In this document: positions 1 through 12,540 of the stretch, in pieces | Layout of the letters: each line of letters begins with the position of its first letter | Position numbering within the stretch: the first letter of the stretch is position 1 | Origin: Stercorarius parasiticus | Lineage: Eukaryota; Chordata; Aves; Charadriiformes; Stercorariidae | Length of the DNA stretch: 64,000 nucleotides | Assembly: GCA_013396915.1 (NCBI GenBank) | Contig: VWZL01002782.1 | Location: 186,714 to 250,713, forward strand | Direction of reading: 5' to 3' | Program-made: the position numbers and the translations under genes | The notes under the pieces: generated by a model | The model's database searches: none | What the model saw: the letters and a program-made list of their open reading frames with translations, nothing else | Told to the model about the DNA's origin: nothing

Positions 1-3000
1 TGCTATTAGCCAAATAATTTTCTCTCAGACATAAATTCCAACACTGCGTGTAATCTGCTTTGTGCCAGCACTATGGAGATGGTTTACAGACAGTGATTCT
101 GCAGCCCTCTGGTCCCAGAATAAATTAATATATAATCTGCATATTGTCAGCTCAGGAGTTGACAGGCTTGGTAGAGTCTGCTGCACTTCAGCTGTTTCCT
201 GGCTAGACTAGCACATAGAAAGCCCAAATGAGAGATTTTCTAAATATGCACAAATAATTACACTAAAAGCACCTTTTTCTGTCATGTCCAGTATTTCACT
301 CTTCCAATCCTTCTAAAATCAATCTTTCTTCCTAATTGTTGTACCATCATTTGCACAACAGTCTGAAAGATCTATGGTCCACATTAAGAAGTTGCTGGTA
401 AAGAGCTTTGCCATCAATATTTAGATACATTATGAACAATAGCTTGAAACTTGTCAGCAACTCCTGGGATGTTAACAGGCGAAATTTATTTCTGGAAAGT
501 GTTCAGATACCCCTGTTAGATAAGAGCTTTAAGTTAGTGGATCAATATTACACACATTTACAGAAAAAAAAGGAAATGTAAAAAGTGAAAGTAAAAATAT
601 AAGCATTAAAAACTAACTAACAAACAGACAAACAAACTTCCTTAAGTTAATGATGCTTGTTATATAATTTGAAAATTGAGGAAAGAAAATGTAATTCTAG
701 AACAAAAATATATTTTTCTTTTGAATTGTTCTCCCCCTCCCCCCGTAATCTATTTATTTAGGGAGTTCTGAAGACAAGCTGTTCATGTCTAAGTATAACA
801 TTTGTCATAGCTACCTCCAAAGATTTCATGTTGTTAAACTACCATTTCAGCTTCATACGAAAATCTAAAGCAAACCAAAATAACAAATGAAGATAAATGA
901 ACAGATTAAGTCACAGACACTTCTAGCAGGTAGGTAAACAGTCAACACATAATTTTCAAGGTCTCATAACAGCCCCCTCAGAGGCTGCAATATTTGCTGC
1001 AATTTATTTTGTAACACTATAGATTAAAAATTCAGAAAACAATTGACAGTATTTAATGTGAACAAATATTTGACAAGCAAAGGAGAACTGTGCAAACTAA
1101 AGCCTTTTGTAGAATCTGGAAATAAAGAGTGCATAAAGACTGTTTTGCAGAGCTGGCTAATGAGGATGAAAGTCCATCTAAGAATAAGACTGCAGTACAG
1201 GCTGCTCCAAAGAAAGCAAGGAACACAGGACAGTCCTGTCTTAAGGCACAAGCATGACGGAACTATTTGCAAGTGCCTGAAGAGATGGTATGTGCTGTGT
1301 CTCAGGACTTCACTCCACTGACAGCAATTCTAGGTTCCCTGTGTATGATGGGGTGTTTTCCATATATGAAGCAAGTCTAACATTTTGTACATGCATGTGT
1401 ATATGCAGATTATTCCTTCTACTAAATATGCAGATAAATGCACTGAGCTTCCATACGAAAAGAAATGCTGTGTTGTTTGTGTAGATTGTCTGGACACCAA
1501 ATGTGTCAGATGGCTGTCTTCAATTCAGCTCAAGTAGATTTAGGAGTTTTTTTACAGGGTCATTTGGAATATTGTGTACTATATTGCTTCTTAAAATTTG
1601 GATTACTTTCTATCTATATTATTTAATTAATTATTTTTTTATATAGTTATTTATTATATTTAAACTTCGTGCAACAGCAGAATTGGTGTAAATCAACTTC
1701 ACACATTACTTTGCCCTTCTGTGTAGGGTAGTTGCATGTTATATTGTTTTCCTTTTCTTTGGGAAATGTATCCTGTGTACTTCTCTGGCAATTTAAGTGT
1801 GGTATTAAGTTAAGAGTTGTACTTAAAAACATAAACCAAGTTGTTGCTAGACAATTAGGAAGTCTTGCATTATTTGATCACCAGTTCCCTACAGGATTCT
1901 ACCCAGCACACGGGCAGGGTTCCCATGGAAACAACAACCCTATTAAAGCCTCCAAGAAGTCCTGTCTTTCTACAGTTTCTCCCCCCCTCCCCCTCTTTTT
2001 TACCTAGTTTGTATTGTGCATAAGCATTTCATTTAAAATGGTGCAATAAATGGGAGGATTTAATCCCCTCATTAGGAATACATTGCTTTCCATAATAAGC
2101 TCTGAAATTCTGTGGGCCAACTGTTCTGTCCTTGTGCTCCTGTCCTAATTTTAGGCAGTTTTGTATTAGGGGGATATGGCTATTCATTTACAAGTTAGCC
2201 ACATTATTTGTGAGCTAAGAAGATTTAAGCTACAAGTGTGACACACCTCAGATGATGTGAACAATTAAGCAGCGAATAGATTGCTTAGGAAGGCTGTACA
2301 ATCTCCATTATTTGGTGGGGTTTTTCTGCTTTTTTTTACCTTCAGATATATGTGAGATTAGTGGGGGGGGGTTATAATTTGCAACCCTTTTAAATTTCCT
2401 AATGGAGGCATCTACCCCTTTTTAGGACGTAGACTTACTTTTCTCAGTTATTGTCTTAAGAAGTAGAGCCACTGTTCTATGAACTAAAAATCAAAACCCA
2501 CTGATGATTCATTTCTCATTTTTATTCTTTAAAACATAGTTGTCATCTTCTTTGTTCTGTAGGGTTGTTTGCCTGTTTTTAGTAAGCCAATGCCTTTCCA
2601 AATAGTTCAGATTCATGGTTCTGAGATATAAATTAATCCTGGATAGATGATGTAAATGTTTATTAAATATTTCAGTATTGTTTCAACCCTATTCAGTACA
2701 TGTAGAACTGTATTTGTAAATGCTGAGCCAGGTTAAGAATTAAGATCAACATAAGGTACAAAGTTTAGACCCATTTCAAGAAAATATTTTTTTAAATTTG
2801 ACAGTTTGTGCCAAATTAACTTCCCAGTGGGTAAATGTGAAAGTAGTCATCGTTACCACCATGCTCACTAGCCTTGGCAGATCCAGAATTTGCAAACAAA
2901 TTCTTGCGAAGTGAGAGAATGGACCCAAATTTATAAAATATGCAAAGATAAGTAAAAGGCTTATAAGTATCAAAATGTGCAAATAAGTAGTGCGTGCACT

Positions 3001-3895
3001 ATTCTTCATGGCATAGTAATACCCCTATTAAAAACAATGGGAATGACTGAAAGCAGAATTAAGCTGTGTGAAAACCAAAGACTGAAGGTTTGTAAAAAAA
3101 ACAAAGGGGGAGAAGTGATCAAGACTGCTATTTTTCTGTCATGTTTACTTGTTCTAGTGGCTTTTAAAAAAAAATAAAAATACAAGTTCACTTTCATGGC
3201 ATGTGATTTATATCAACTTACTAACTTGTTTAGTCCATCTCTGAATTTCCATAGTTCTTAAAGAGTACTAACACTCAGAGTGTCTGGTTTTTTCTTGGAT
3301 TGAAATGTTCGCATTAAACATTTCTGCTGGGCTCTGAACTATGTGTATGCAACTGAGATGTTGGCAACTGCAGAGAAATCATACTTGCAAAAAAATATTG
3401 TTTAGCTGAGAAAACAGTTTTTAGAAAAGATTAATTCAACAGGATAGCAGTAAATACACAGTTTAATCCATCTTTTTAATGGAAACTAAGCTGTGTTATC
3501 TCAGTAATAGACGCATCATATCCTGTTACAAAAAATAAGAGTTAAGGAAGTCTGCTTTTTTTCTGCATGGCTTTTTGCATTTCTGAAATGTGCCTCTTCT
3601 CATGATAATTCATTTTCATATTACGTGATTAATTCACATAACCACTACTTAACATTTTTAGTTCATTTTATGATAGTTCTCAAAATGTTTAGATGTTAGG
3701 AAGGCTGTTTAATGACCAAAGAGTTCAAAAGCTTCCTGTAAGATGGGCTTAAGTGAACCTACAAGTTGGAGTGGTATTTAGCTGGATTTGGAATAGACAG
3801 GATGTGAGGGATTTCTTCAACCATCTTCAATATAGAAGCCTACACATTGATCAGTTGCCTGGACTAGATTTAACATTTAACACTCATTTAAAATG
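1..3895. other. Intronic AT-rich sequence, no gene seen
   Basis: The stretch is AT-rich with short homopolymer tracts, for example C-rich at 731-745 and 1,981-1,997 and G-rich at 2,361-2,370. Short open frames here show no domain or codon pattern. By position it is the intron upstream of the exon at 22,660. Confidence 0.6.
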
Positions 3896-4440
3896 AGACA
3901 GCACTGTGCACTGGCAGCCCAGAAAGCCAACCACGTCCTGGGCTGCATCAAAAAAAGCGTGGCCAGCAGGTCGAGGGAGGTGACCCCACCTGGAGTACTG
4001 CGTCCAGCTCTGGAGTCCTCAACATAAGAAGGACATGGACCTGTTGGAACAGGTCCAGAGGAGGGCCACGAAGATGATCGGAGGGCTGGAGCACCTCTCC
4101 TATGAGGACAGGCTAAGACAGTTGGGGTTGTTCAGCCTGGAGACGAGAGGGCTCCAGGGAGACCTTATAGCAGTCTTTCACTTAAAGGTGGCCTACAAAA
4201 AAGGTGGAGAGGGTCCCTTTATCAGGGAGTGTTGTGATAGGATGAGGGGCAACGGTTTTAAACTGCAAGAGGGTAGATTTAGATTACATATTAGGAAGAA
4301 ATTCTTTATTGTGAGAGTGGTGAGACACTGGCACAGGCTGCCCAGAGAAGCTGTGGATGCCCCATCCCTGGAAGTGTTCAAGGCCAGGCTGGATGGGGCT
4401 TTGAGCNCCCTTCCAACCCAAACGATTCTATGATTCTATA
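3896..4440 (+). mobile_element. CR1 LINE 3' fragment, sense, broken by an N
   Basis: The fragment covers the end of CR1 ORF2 and its 3' tail. The frame from 4,035 reads [41 protein letters not shown], then [22 protein letters not shown], all standard CR1 ORF2 C-terminal words. The tail ends in two octamer units (ATTCTATG type) at about 4,424-4,440. The stretch between [14 protein letters not shown] and the tail is missing at the N at 4,407. Bases matching that missing part, the CATGGCAGG to GATGATC segment, are found at 5,790-5,829, so the loss is likely an assembly fault and not a deletion. Confidence 0.9.
4407..4407. other. Single-N assembly join
   Basis: One undetermined base interrupts a CR1 tail. 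The sequence just right of it (4,408-4,580) is repeated at 5,830-6,002, so the N marks a contig join. Confidence 0.8.
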
Positions 4441-4689
4441 ATTTAAGGCCACAAAAGAAAAGACTGAATGGCAAATAGTCTAATTGCATCAGAGAGGCTC
4501 ATAAGGCTTGATTACAACACAGTATGCTCATTAAAAAAAATTAAAAAAATCCAGCAAGATAAACTTCATAAATCTGCTGCATTTTTAGTGAAAAAAAAAA
4601 TATTTGCTAGAAAAGTCTATCAATAATTTTATACATTTTTCATGTGTCCTTCAAATAATATTCATAAAGATATAGCAAAAGTATGAAGT

Positions 4690-4770
4690 ATGTTATTTAT
4701 ATATAATATTATATAAGTAAAGTTTATTTATAAAATACATAAATATATATTTTTATGTAAAAGCTATAAT
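4690..4770. repeat. AT-rich low-complexity tract
   Basis: The tract is dominated by TATA, TTTAT and ATAAAT units with no regular period. No function is suggested. Confidence 0.6.
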
Positions 4771-5013
4771 GGAGTGACTTGCTATATATATCCATGAGCT
4801 TGTGATATTATTTTTGAGGTAATTGAGTTCACTTGTATTTTTGAAGTGGTATGCCACAGGCTGATAATTGCACTTTTGGTTTATCACAAGTTCTAATATT
4901 TTAAAAGCATAACTTTTTAATCTTCATTTGTAATAATTTCTGCAGAAGTATATGAAATTCCTGAATCAGACAACGGGGTAGGAATAAAGCAGAACATACT
5001 TCCGAAATAGTGG

Positions 5014-5420
5014 TCATAGAATCATAGAATCATTTTGGTTGGAAGAGACCTTTAGGATCACCAAGTCCAAGCGTTAACCTAGCACTGCCATGTTACCTCT
5101 ATACAATGTCCCTCAGCACTACACCTACACATCTTTTAAATACCTCCAAGGATGGTGACTCAACCACTTCCCTGGGCATCCTGTTCCAATGCATGATAAC
5201 TCTTTCAGTGAAGAAATTTTTCCTAATATCCAATCTAAACTTCCCCTGGTGCAACTTGAGGCCATTTCTTTTTGTCCTATCACTTACTACTTGGAGAAAG
5301 AGATCAACACCCACCTCACCACAACCTTCTTTCTGGTAGTTGTAGAGACCAATAAGGTGTCCCTTGAGCTTCCTTTTCTCCAGGCTAAACAACACAAGTT
5401 CCCTGAGAGAAACATAACTA
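5014..5420 (-). mobile_element. CR1 LINE 3' fragment, antisense
   Basis: On the + strand it begins with CATAGAATCATAGAATC, the reverse complement of the CR1 3' octamers, so the 3' end is at the left. The minus-strand frame gives [41 protein letters not shown] and [17 protein letters not shown], the CR1 ORF2 C-terminus of a different subfamily from the copy at 3,896. It is 5'-truncated at about 5,420. Its right part is repeated at 6,189-6,474 through the assembly duplication. Confidence 0.88.
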
Positions 5421-5788
5421 CTTGTAGAAACAGCTTAGGTTTAGAATATGAGAAAAAAGTCTTTTTCAACACTTAAAGTATAAAGTAAGAAAAGTTCTAT
5501 ACAGCCACAGCTCTAGTCCTTCAAAAACAAGCAAACAACAATCAGGTTTAAAGTCCTTATTTTCTGTGGTGGTGGTTGGTTGTAGCACAGAAAAGTAATA
5601 GAAATATCGAGCAGTAGAACTTTCAAATCTTGGCTCTCTGGTGCTTTCCCTTCGGTGGATTTTCAGTGCCCAATAGTATGATTGTATTCAGACTCTAGTA
5701 TTTTCTGCAATGGGAGCAGTAATTTATCTCTATCTGTCTGCCTGTTTTCATGAAAATCTTAGCACTGTTTTTCAAAATGTGTCTTTAA

Positions 5789-5789
5789 N
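5789..5789. other. Single-N assembly join
   Basis: This N ends the first duplicated copy. The bases before it (to 5,788) recur at 6,842, where the sequence continues uninterrupted. Confidence 0.8.
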
Positions 5790-5861
5790 TCCCATGGCAG
5801 GGGGGTTGGAACTAGATGATCTTTAAGGTCCCTTCCAACCCAAACGATTCTATGATTCTAT
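5790..5861 (+). mobile_element. CR1 3' tail, sense (overlap of the copy at 3,896)
   Basis: The segment is a standard CR1 3' end: CATGGCAGG, then a G run, TTGGAACTAGATGATC, TTCCAACCC and octamers. It extends about 40 bases further upstream than the tail at 4,408, so it supplies bases lost at the N at 4,407. It is probably the same genomic CR1 seen from another contig. Confidence 0.8.
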
Positions 5862-6002
5862 AATTTAAGGCCACAAAAGAAAAGACTGAATGGCAAATAG
5901 TCTAATTGCATCAGAGAGGCTCATAAGGCTTGATTACAACACAGTATGCTCATTAAAAAAAATTAAAAAAATCCAGCAAGATAAACTTCATAAATCTGCT
6001 GC

Positions 6003-6188
6003 NNNNNNNNNNNNNNNNNNNNNNNNNNNNNNNNNNNNNNNNNNNNNNNNNNNNNNNNNNNNNNNNNNNNNNNNNNNNNNNNNNNNNNNNNNNNNNNNNN
6101 NNNNNNNNNNNNNNNNNNNNNNNNNNNNNNNNNNNNNNNNNNNNNNNNNNNNNNNNNNNNNNNNNNNNNNNNNNNNNNNNNNNNNNNN
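6003..6188. other. Assembly gap (186 N)
   Basis: The unknown bases correspond by flanks to 4,581-5,134 of the first copy. Open frames that run through the gap are artefacts. Confidence 0.95.
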
Positions 6189-6474
6189 TTTAAATACCTC
6201 CAAGGATGGTGACTCAACCACTTCCCTGGGCATCCTGTTCCAATGCATGATAACTCTTTCAGTGAAGAAATTTTTCCTAATATCCAATCTAAACTTCCCC
6301 TGGTGCAACTTGAGGCCATTTCTTTTTGTCCTATCACTTACTACTTGGAGAAAGAGATCAACACCCACCTCACCACAACCTTCTTTCTGGTAGTTGTAGA
6401 GACCAATAAGGTGTCCCTTGAGCTTCCTTTTCTCCAGGCTAAACAACACAAGTTCCCTGAGAGAAACATAACTA
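6189..6474 (-). mobile_element. CR1 LINE fragment, antisense (duplicate of 5,135-5,420)
   Basis: It matches the right part of the CR1 at 5,014 and encodes the same minus-strand words, LDIRKNFF and [15 protein letters not shown]. Its 3' end is hidden in the N run. It is probably not a separate insertion. Confidence 0.8.
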
Positions 6475-6842
6475 CTTGTAGAAACAGCTTAGGTTTAGAA
6501 TATGAGAAAAAAGTCTTTTTCAACACTTAAAGTATAAAGTAAGAAAAGTTCTATACAGCCACAGCTCTAGTCCTTCAAAAACAAGCAAACAACAATCAGG
6601 TTTAAAGTCCTTATTTTCTGTGGTGGTGGTTGGTTGTAGCACAGAAAAGTAATAGAAATATCGAGCAGTAGAACTTTCAAATCTTGGCTCTCTGGTGCTT
6701 TCCCTTCGGTGGATTTTCAGTGCCCAATAGTATGATTGTATTCAGACTCTAGTATTTTCTGCAATGGGAGCAGTAATTTATCTCTATCTGTCTGCCTGTT
6801 TTCATGAAAATCTTAGCACTGTTTTTCAAAATGTGTCTTTAA

Positions 6843-8195
6843 TGCAAAATTTGATTAGTTAGGCTATAGATTCAAAAGCTTCTGGAGTGGGAAGAAGCCA
6901 AGCTGAAAATCTTAGGGTTTGTATAATCAATTCAGCATCGAGTTTCAACAATGCAGTCCTGGGCTTCTCTTGCATTTTGCTACTCTAGTAATCATATGCG
7001 CAATGTTCTCCTAAGTATAATGTTTAATTTATATGACAATAATTTATGCTGTTGTTGAATTATTTAACTTTCAGGTAGTCTGCGTTGTAATGTAAGGAAT
7101 GTGTTTTTCTTTGATTCTAACTGTTACACTGACATCATAATGAAAATAGCATGTTATGCATTTTATTAGTGTATTATTACATTGTGTACATTGAGAATTG
7201 TCACTTCATGCAAATATTCTGGCAGCCAATGAATTGTATGACTTTTCTCAGCCATTTTTTTTTCTTGTTGATTTTCTTTGCTGTTCCTGAACTGAAGATG
7301 CCCAGACACATAACTGGAATTTGCATTGTGTCAACATTGATATTAAAACCCCATTAATTTTAGAATTAGTCTTTTAAAATTCTTTTGATACGAAATTTAG
7401 CATGCTGACCTAGGCTTTTTTTTTTCCTCATGTACTTCTAAATACTTTTGCTGAGTAAAAATCTTGCTTTGCTGTGTAATGCCATTGTTCCAGACGGATT
7501 TGCAAAATCTATCATTACACATACCACCCCATCATCTTCATAAGAGTATGACCCAGCAAGGATGAGAAGTATTGCAACTGAGTATATAAATATGTCCATA
7601 TGTATATATCAGAGAGTTAGAGTCTGTTGTCATGGATTATTTAGAATAGTGACAAATCAAACCAGTTTTAAACTTTAAAACTGAATTTTACTAAATCCAC
7701 ATATTAACAGCACGCTTTGTGCAAACGGTTACTTCTTACATATTGTTAATTAACTTTATTATTATTTATACAAAACTGTTGGTCTTGAAAACATATTCTT
7801 GCCAGTCATTCTCATGTAATGGTCAGGACATTGGTTTGTAGTTAGTTTTGCTTATCTTATCTTTCAACTTTTTTTACTTGGATGCTTCCTATGTGCAGCT
7901 ACAAACATCTTTGCCCCTTTAGTGATCACATTGCTCACACACTTCTCAAAAATGCTTGTGTATTGTGTCTCTCTATGGCATCACAGAAAAGCTTATATAC
8001 TACTGGTTATGCTGTTACATTGGTTACACTGTTTCAGTGCACTTATATTAGGGTTCAAGGCAAGTGAATATTAACTACATCCTGATTAATGCACATTTAT
8101 TTATATGTGTCATAGGCCTCTGTTCTAGCTACGGGAGTTGGATAGAAAAAAAAAACCAAACAAAAAAAAGGAATTCGGAATTCTAGCTCTCTCAC
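6843..8195. other. Intronic sequence, no gene seen
   Basis: The stretch is AT-rich with short T and A runs. None of the short open frames resembles a known domain, and I see no repeat boundary. Confidence 0.55.
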
Positions 8196-9930
8196 TGACT
8201 TCCTGTCTAGTATGTCCAGTATGTTCATATCTCTCGTACTGGGGAGCCGAGCACTGGACACAGTATTCCAGATGCAAGGTAACTTCCCCCTAGCTGGACT
8301 TTATGCTGCTTCATGCACTTCACCACCCTTTAAGCTCAGCTGTTCAGTCAGTTTTCAATACACCTCACTGACTCTATATCTATCCCATACTTTATCAGTT
8401 TTTTCTATACAGTTTTTAGAGGAGACGTTAAAAGCTTTGCTAAATGAAGATAATACACATGGCTCTCCATCTACCATGTCAGTAAAACCATTAACATGGC
8501 TATCTCATTGGCTCAGTATTTCTCCTTACCTTAACGAATCAAGACTGACTACTTCCAATCACCTTTTTGTCCTTCATATGTTTCAAAATGATTTCTAGAG
8601 GGTTGGTTTTGTTACCTTCCCAGTGATCGAGGTGAGGCTGAACAGCATGTAGCTCCCTGAATCCCCCTTCTTGCTCTACTTAAAAATAGGAGTGACTTAT
8701 ACTTTCTTCCAGTCCTCAGGAACCTCCCCACTGTCACCACAACCTTTCAGTAATGATTGACAGTAGCGTTGCAGTGACATTGGCCAGCTCATGAGTGCAT
8801 TCCACCAGATCCTGTGGACTTAGGTATGCCCAGTTTGTTAAAATGTTCCTAGATTGATCTTCCACCACCGAAGTTAATTCTTGCTTGCTCCAGACTTTCT
8901 CACTGCTCTGGAATTCCTGAAGGCAAGTCTTACTGAGGTAAAAAAAGGCAATGGGTACTTTGACCTTTTCCATGCCCTTTGTCACAAAGAGCCCCTGTCC
9001 CGTTATCAGAAGGCTCACATTTTCCCTAATCCTCCTTTTGCTGACAACATACCTGTAGAAGGTGTAACACATGTATGGTTGGAATTTGTCATCAGTGCAC
9101 TGTATCAAACTTGCGGATTGCTTGTGATCTCTGTGTTGTCCCTTCAGCAGATCTCAGGGTGGTGCAAGTCCCTAAGTGGACCAGGGCTTGCAAATGTGAG
9201 GCTTCTTCCAGTTGTTTGAAGAAGGCCTCATCTACTTCTTCCCCCATCGTCTCCCCCGTCTTCCTACTTTAAAGCTGTCCTCACTAGGTTGTCCAGCCTC
9301 TTGGCAAAGATATTTTTGCCTCATCTCTTGGATCCCATCTCTTCCAAGAAGTTCTCAGTCCTCAGAGATGGTCCCATTGCCATAAAAGCTGAATGCCTGT
9401 CGTCCATATCTGCTATGTAAGCACTTGTTGCTCAATAGGATCCATTCACTCCCTCTCACTAAATTGCCCCTTACTGGCAGGACTGAAGAAAATAAACACC
9501 CGAGCCCCTACTCGGTCCTTAAGCCTCAGCCCAGGGTTGGGTAGCTGTGCTTGATATTTTCCAGGTCTCCCATCACAGTGTTAGTGGCCACATGGAAGAG
9601 AAGCAAGGTCTGAAGGCAGGAAAAGCCTCTGCAGTGTTTGGGATCTGAACCCCTGACAAGCACCAAACCTTCCTCGATGACAGGTTGGCAGGTGGTGGTC
9701 TCTATCCCCTGCTACAGGGAGTCTCCCACTGCTGTCATTTGATACTTCCTGCTGGTTTTGCTGCAGAGCTCAGGTTCAGCTGGCTTGAGTGCTTTGCTAG
9801 ACTTAGATCCCAGCCCCTGACCTACTACCAGGGCACTGACCTACTCTGTAGCTGCAGAGCTACAGGAGGAGCAGGAGCTGTCCTGGTGTCGGAAGTCACA
9901 AGCTTCCAGCCTTCATCATCATGGCGTTTC
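8196..9930 (-). mobile_element. Old antisense CR1 relic with ORF1 esterase and ORF2 remnants
   Basis: The element runs right to left. On the minus strand, near 9,895-9,925, it reads GWKLVTS, a CR1 ORF1 word. Near 9,716-9,735 it reads VGDSL then a stop then QGIE, the Gly-Asp-Ser block of the ORF1 SGNH esterase. Near 9,579-9,600 it reads LLFHVATN, the later HVGTND block. Further left comes the end-of-esterase word, degraded. At 9,160-9,255, EVDEAFFKQLEEAS matches the endonuclease region of ORF2. At 8,734-9,108 it has KRRIRENVSLL, VTKGMEKVKV and WSKQELTSVVEDQ, the linker to reverse transcriptase. From 8,200 to 8,730 the reverse transcriptase and downstream part is badly broken, and the terminal octamers are absent. 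Many stops and large internal deletions make it dead. At about 1.7 kb it is much shorter than a full CR1 (about 4.5 kb). Confidence 0.8.
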
Positions 9931-11984
9931 CATTTCCTGTGATATTAAACAGGTAATGGTAGCAGCAACATTAATGAGGTTTCTCTGCATTCATTAAGTG
10001 ATCTGCACTATTACCTACCATTAAATCACTAATCAGATGAAAAAAATTTCTCGTCTGTATTTACATTGTGTGTTCCTTTCCACCCACAAGAAGGTTTTGA
10101 GTGTAACAACAAAACCATCCGGTGGTAGGATGAGATATGAGTGGCAGAGGCATTTGGATACAGGAAGGAGATATATTCAACTTACATTTGAAAAACTTCT
10201 TTGTACATCCCTCAAGGAGAACACTGAAACTCTTATTTCTAAATGCTGCTGTGGTGTAAAAATCTTTTCCTTCAAGTTCTGATTTTAGTTTTCCAAATGT
10301 GAATGTGTCTGTGAACTTTTCAAATGCAAGCAGAATTAATTAAGTTTGATAAATTTTGGCAAACAAGGTAACAGAGCTGCCAAAGCAGTCATTATAAATT
10401 GGCTGAGAAACCGTCTTCAGAAGAGGTTAAGTCCCATTTCTCTCTTCTGGTGAAGCAGTAGTCACAGATCACATTCAGGGGTGCTGAATTTTAAGGTCTC
10501 TGCAAAATTAAGCAACTACAGAAATCTTGACTCTAAAATCTTCACATTTTCTCATCCTTAGACATTTTGTACTGGGATAAAAGGCATATTCTTTTAGATA
10601 TGTAACATTGCAGGAGTGAAGAGATCACAAATGTGCCACGGAAATTGTGCCTCCTGCTTTCCATGGTGCTCGACAAGAATACACACTGTTGTTTAGCTGT
10701 TTTATGAACCTGACTATATGGAATTACACGTTTTAGAAAGATATTTTGATGAACATTTGCATTTTTCTTCCATTCATAAAAGGAAATTATTTTAAGCTAC
10801 ATGCTCCTTGTAATCCAGTTTTCCTGAGCCAGAAGGTTCAAAGGACTAGACAATGAAAATTATGACAGACTCTTATCCCGCTAAGGTCCTATAGTGAATG
10901 TAATGTAGAAAATAAGTAAGAGTTGATTGCAGAGTGGTTTACATAAGAAGAGATTCAAGTGGTCTCATTCTACGGTTTTTATAGCAAAGGTAAAAAAGAT
11001 TGAAGAAGTATGCATTGCGATCCTTTCTCCATTGGATGGTGTAAAAGTTGATGTACGTGTTCTAAGGAAAAAATACAACTTTAAATATCAGGCCAAGAGA
11101 GTTGAAAATAAAACAAAGAGAAGTATTCTTTTTTTGCCCCTGATCTTGCTCTAGATATTTTACCAGATTATGTGCAGGGAAGTTTAAAAAATAGTAAGCT
11201 AATTCAGACAATAGATGTTCCTCTTTTTTGTTTTTCAATTTGTTTGGTTGTTTTTCTTTCCTATCTCTAACCTATCATAGAAATGATAGAAGAACTTCTT
11301 TTGAGACCCAAGGAGGTTATCAAAAGCAACACAAATCAAGTCACATAGGAACTATTCAAAAGATTTAGGAGTTGTCAGGTGACAGCTCTTACTTAAAGTT
11401 ATAATGTGTCCATCATACAGTTTTGTCAAATATTTCTATTATATATTCAGGGGTTTTTGAGAAACGATAAATTTTTCTAAGAGGTACCTGTCAACTTTAA
11501 TGTACATTGATTTTTTAGGCAACAGTATAAATATTGCAAAATTCTAACCAGGTATTATTAATAAATGAATTTAAAACTGTAAAATGATGTACCTGATAAT
11601 AAAACAGACATTAGTAATTTCTCTGATATAAATCAAGATAAACCTAAAAGTCTTACTGAAGACAAAAAAAAGTTTTATTGAAATTTCAATTTTGATTTCA
11701 TGTTACTATTTCATTAAAACTGACAAAAATATCTATACTTCTTTGGGTTTGATAAAAAAACCAACCAATTTTTTTTCTCCCTCATCTAGACAGCTTGGTA
11801 ATAGTTTTCAAAATGGAATTCAGAAAATGAAATATTTACATATTTATTGAATTAAAAACGAGGTTTTTTTGGAAGCATAGCTTTTGAGATGGCAAGGAGG
11901 AACTCCAATTGGGATGAAGCAATAGCACATTTTGAAGCAATCTTTAAAAGCAGAAGTGACTTGCAGTAAAGAAATTCAAGGAGG
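9931..11984. other. Intronic sequence, no gene seen
   Basis: The stretch is AT-rich. The small open frames at 10,037 and 10,927 show no recognisable domain, and I see no repeat signature. Confidence 0.5.
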
Positions 11985-12310
11985 AATCTGAGCAACATTC
12001 GAATCTCTGAAATCATGTTTACTGACCTCTCTGGGGAATCTGTTCCACTTCTGATTTTTCTTATTGTGGAAAAGTTTCTCCTTATATCCACTGTGAACCT
12101 CTCTTCAGGGCCCACTGCCTCTTGTTCTCCATGCACCACTGCAAATAACTTGCCTCTGTTGTCTCAATAGCCTCCATGTAGGCACTGGGGGCTGCTGTTA
12201 GGTCCCCTCAAGCTGCTTCATCTCTGGACTGAGTCTCCTCAGTCTCCTCAGGGCTCCAGTCCCAACAATCCTGGTGATCCTTTGCTGAATTCACTCCAGT
12301 TTATCCACAT
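11985..12310 (-). mobile_element. Diverged CR1 3' region, antisense
   Basis: On the minus strand it reads ERFTVDIRRNFS and then a broken FxRIxSGTDSPER, the equivalents of [11 protein letters not shown] and WNRLPRE. The + strand also shows CTCCAGTCCCAACA and CTCCAGTTTATCCACATC, typical antisense CR1 words. The terminal octamers are not visible and the frame is interrupted, so it is an older copy than those at 3,896 and 61,055. Confidence 0.65.
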
Positions 12311-12540
12311 CTTTTCTTTCTTTTTTTTGGGGGGGGAAGGGAAGGTGGTTGTGCAAAATTATATGCTGTCATAGGTAGAAACTATCAAAACCAAAACTGT
12401 AATAGGATCAAGACAGGATTTGAAAATAGATTTCCCCCTTCCAACATGACTCTGAAACCTACATCCTTCTCTTCAGCCTGCTCCCATTTCAGAAATATCT
12501 AGCAGTTTCTTGAATTTAAACAAACTCCTCAGAATTGTCA

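Larger units (their letters stand above)
4408..5788. repeat. First copy of a probable false tandem duplication
   Basis: Positions 4,408-4,580 match 5,830-6,002, and 5,135-5,788 match 6,189-6,842, apparently base for base. The copy is bounded by N at 4,407 and N at 5,789. Its middle part, 4,581-5,134, corresponds to the 186-N gap of the second copy. The simplest reading is a contig placed beside its own overlap when it should have filled that gap. Confidence 0.85.
5830..6842. repeat. Second copy of the probable false duplication
   Basis: This copy matches 4,408-4,580 and 5,135-5,788, with a run of 186 N at 6,003-6,188 where the first copy has 554 real bases. After 6,842 the sequence is unique. 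Confidence 0.85.

Noticed and set aside
5890..6449. Long open frames on both strands crossing 6,003-6,188
   Set aside because: They run through undetermined bases and through CR1 sequence, and are artefacts of the gap.
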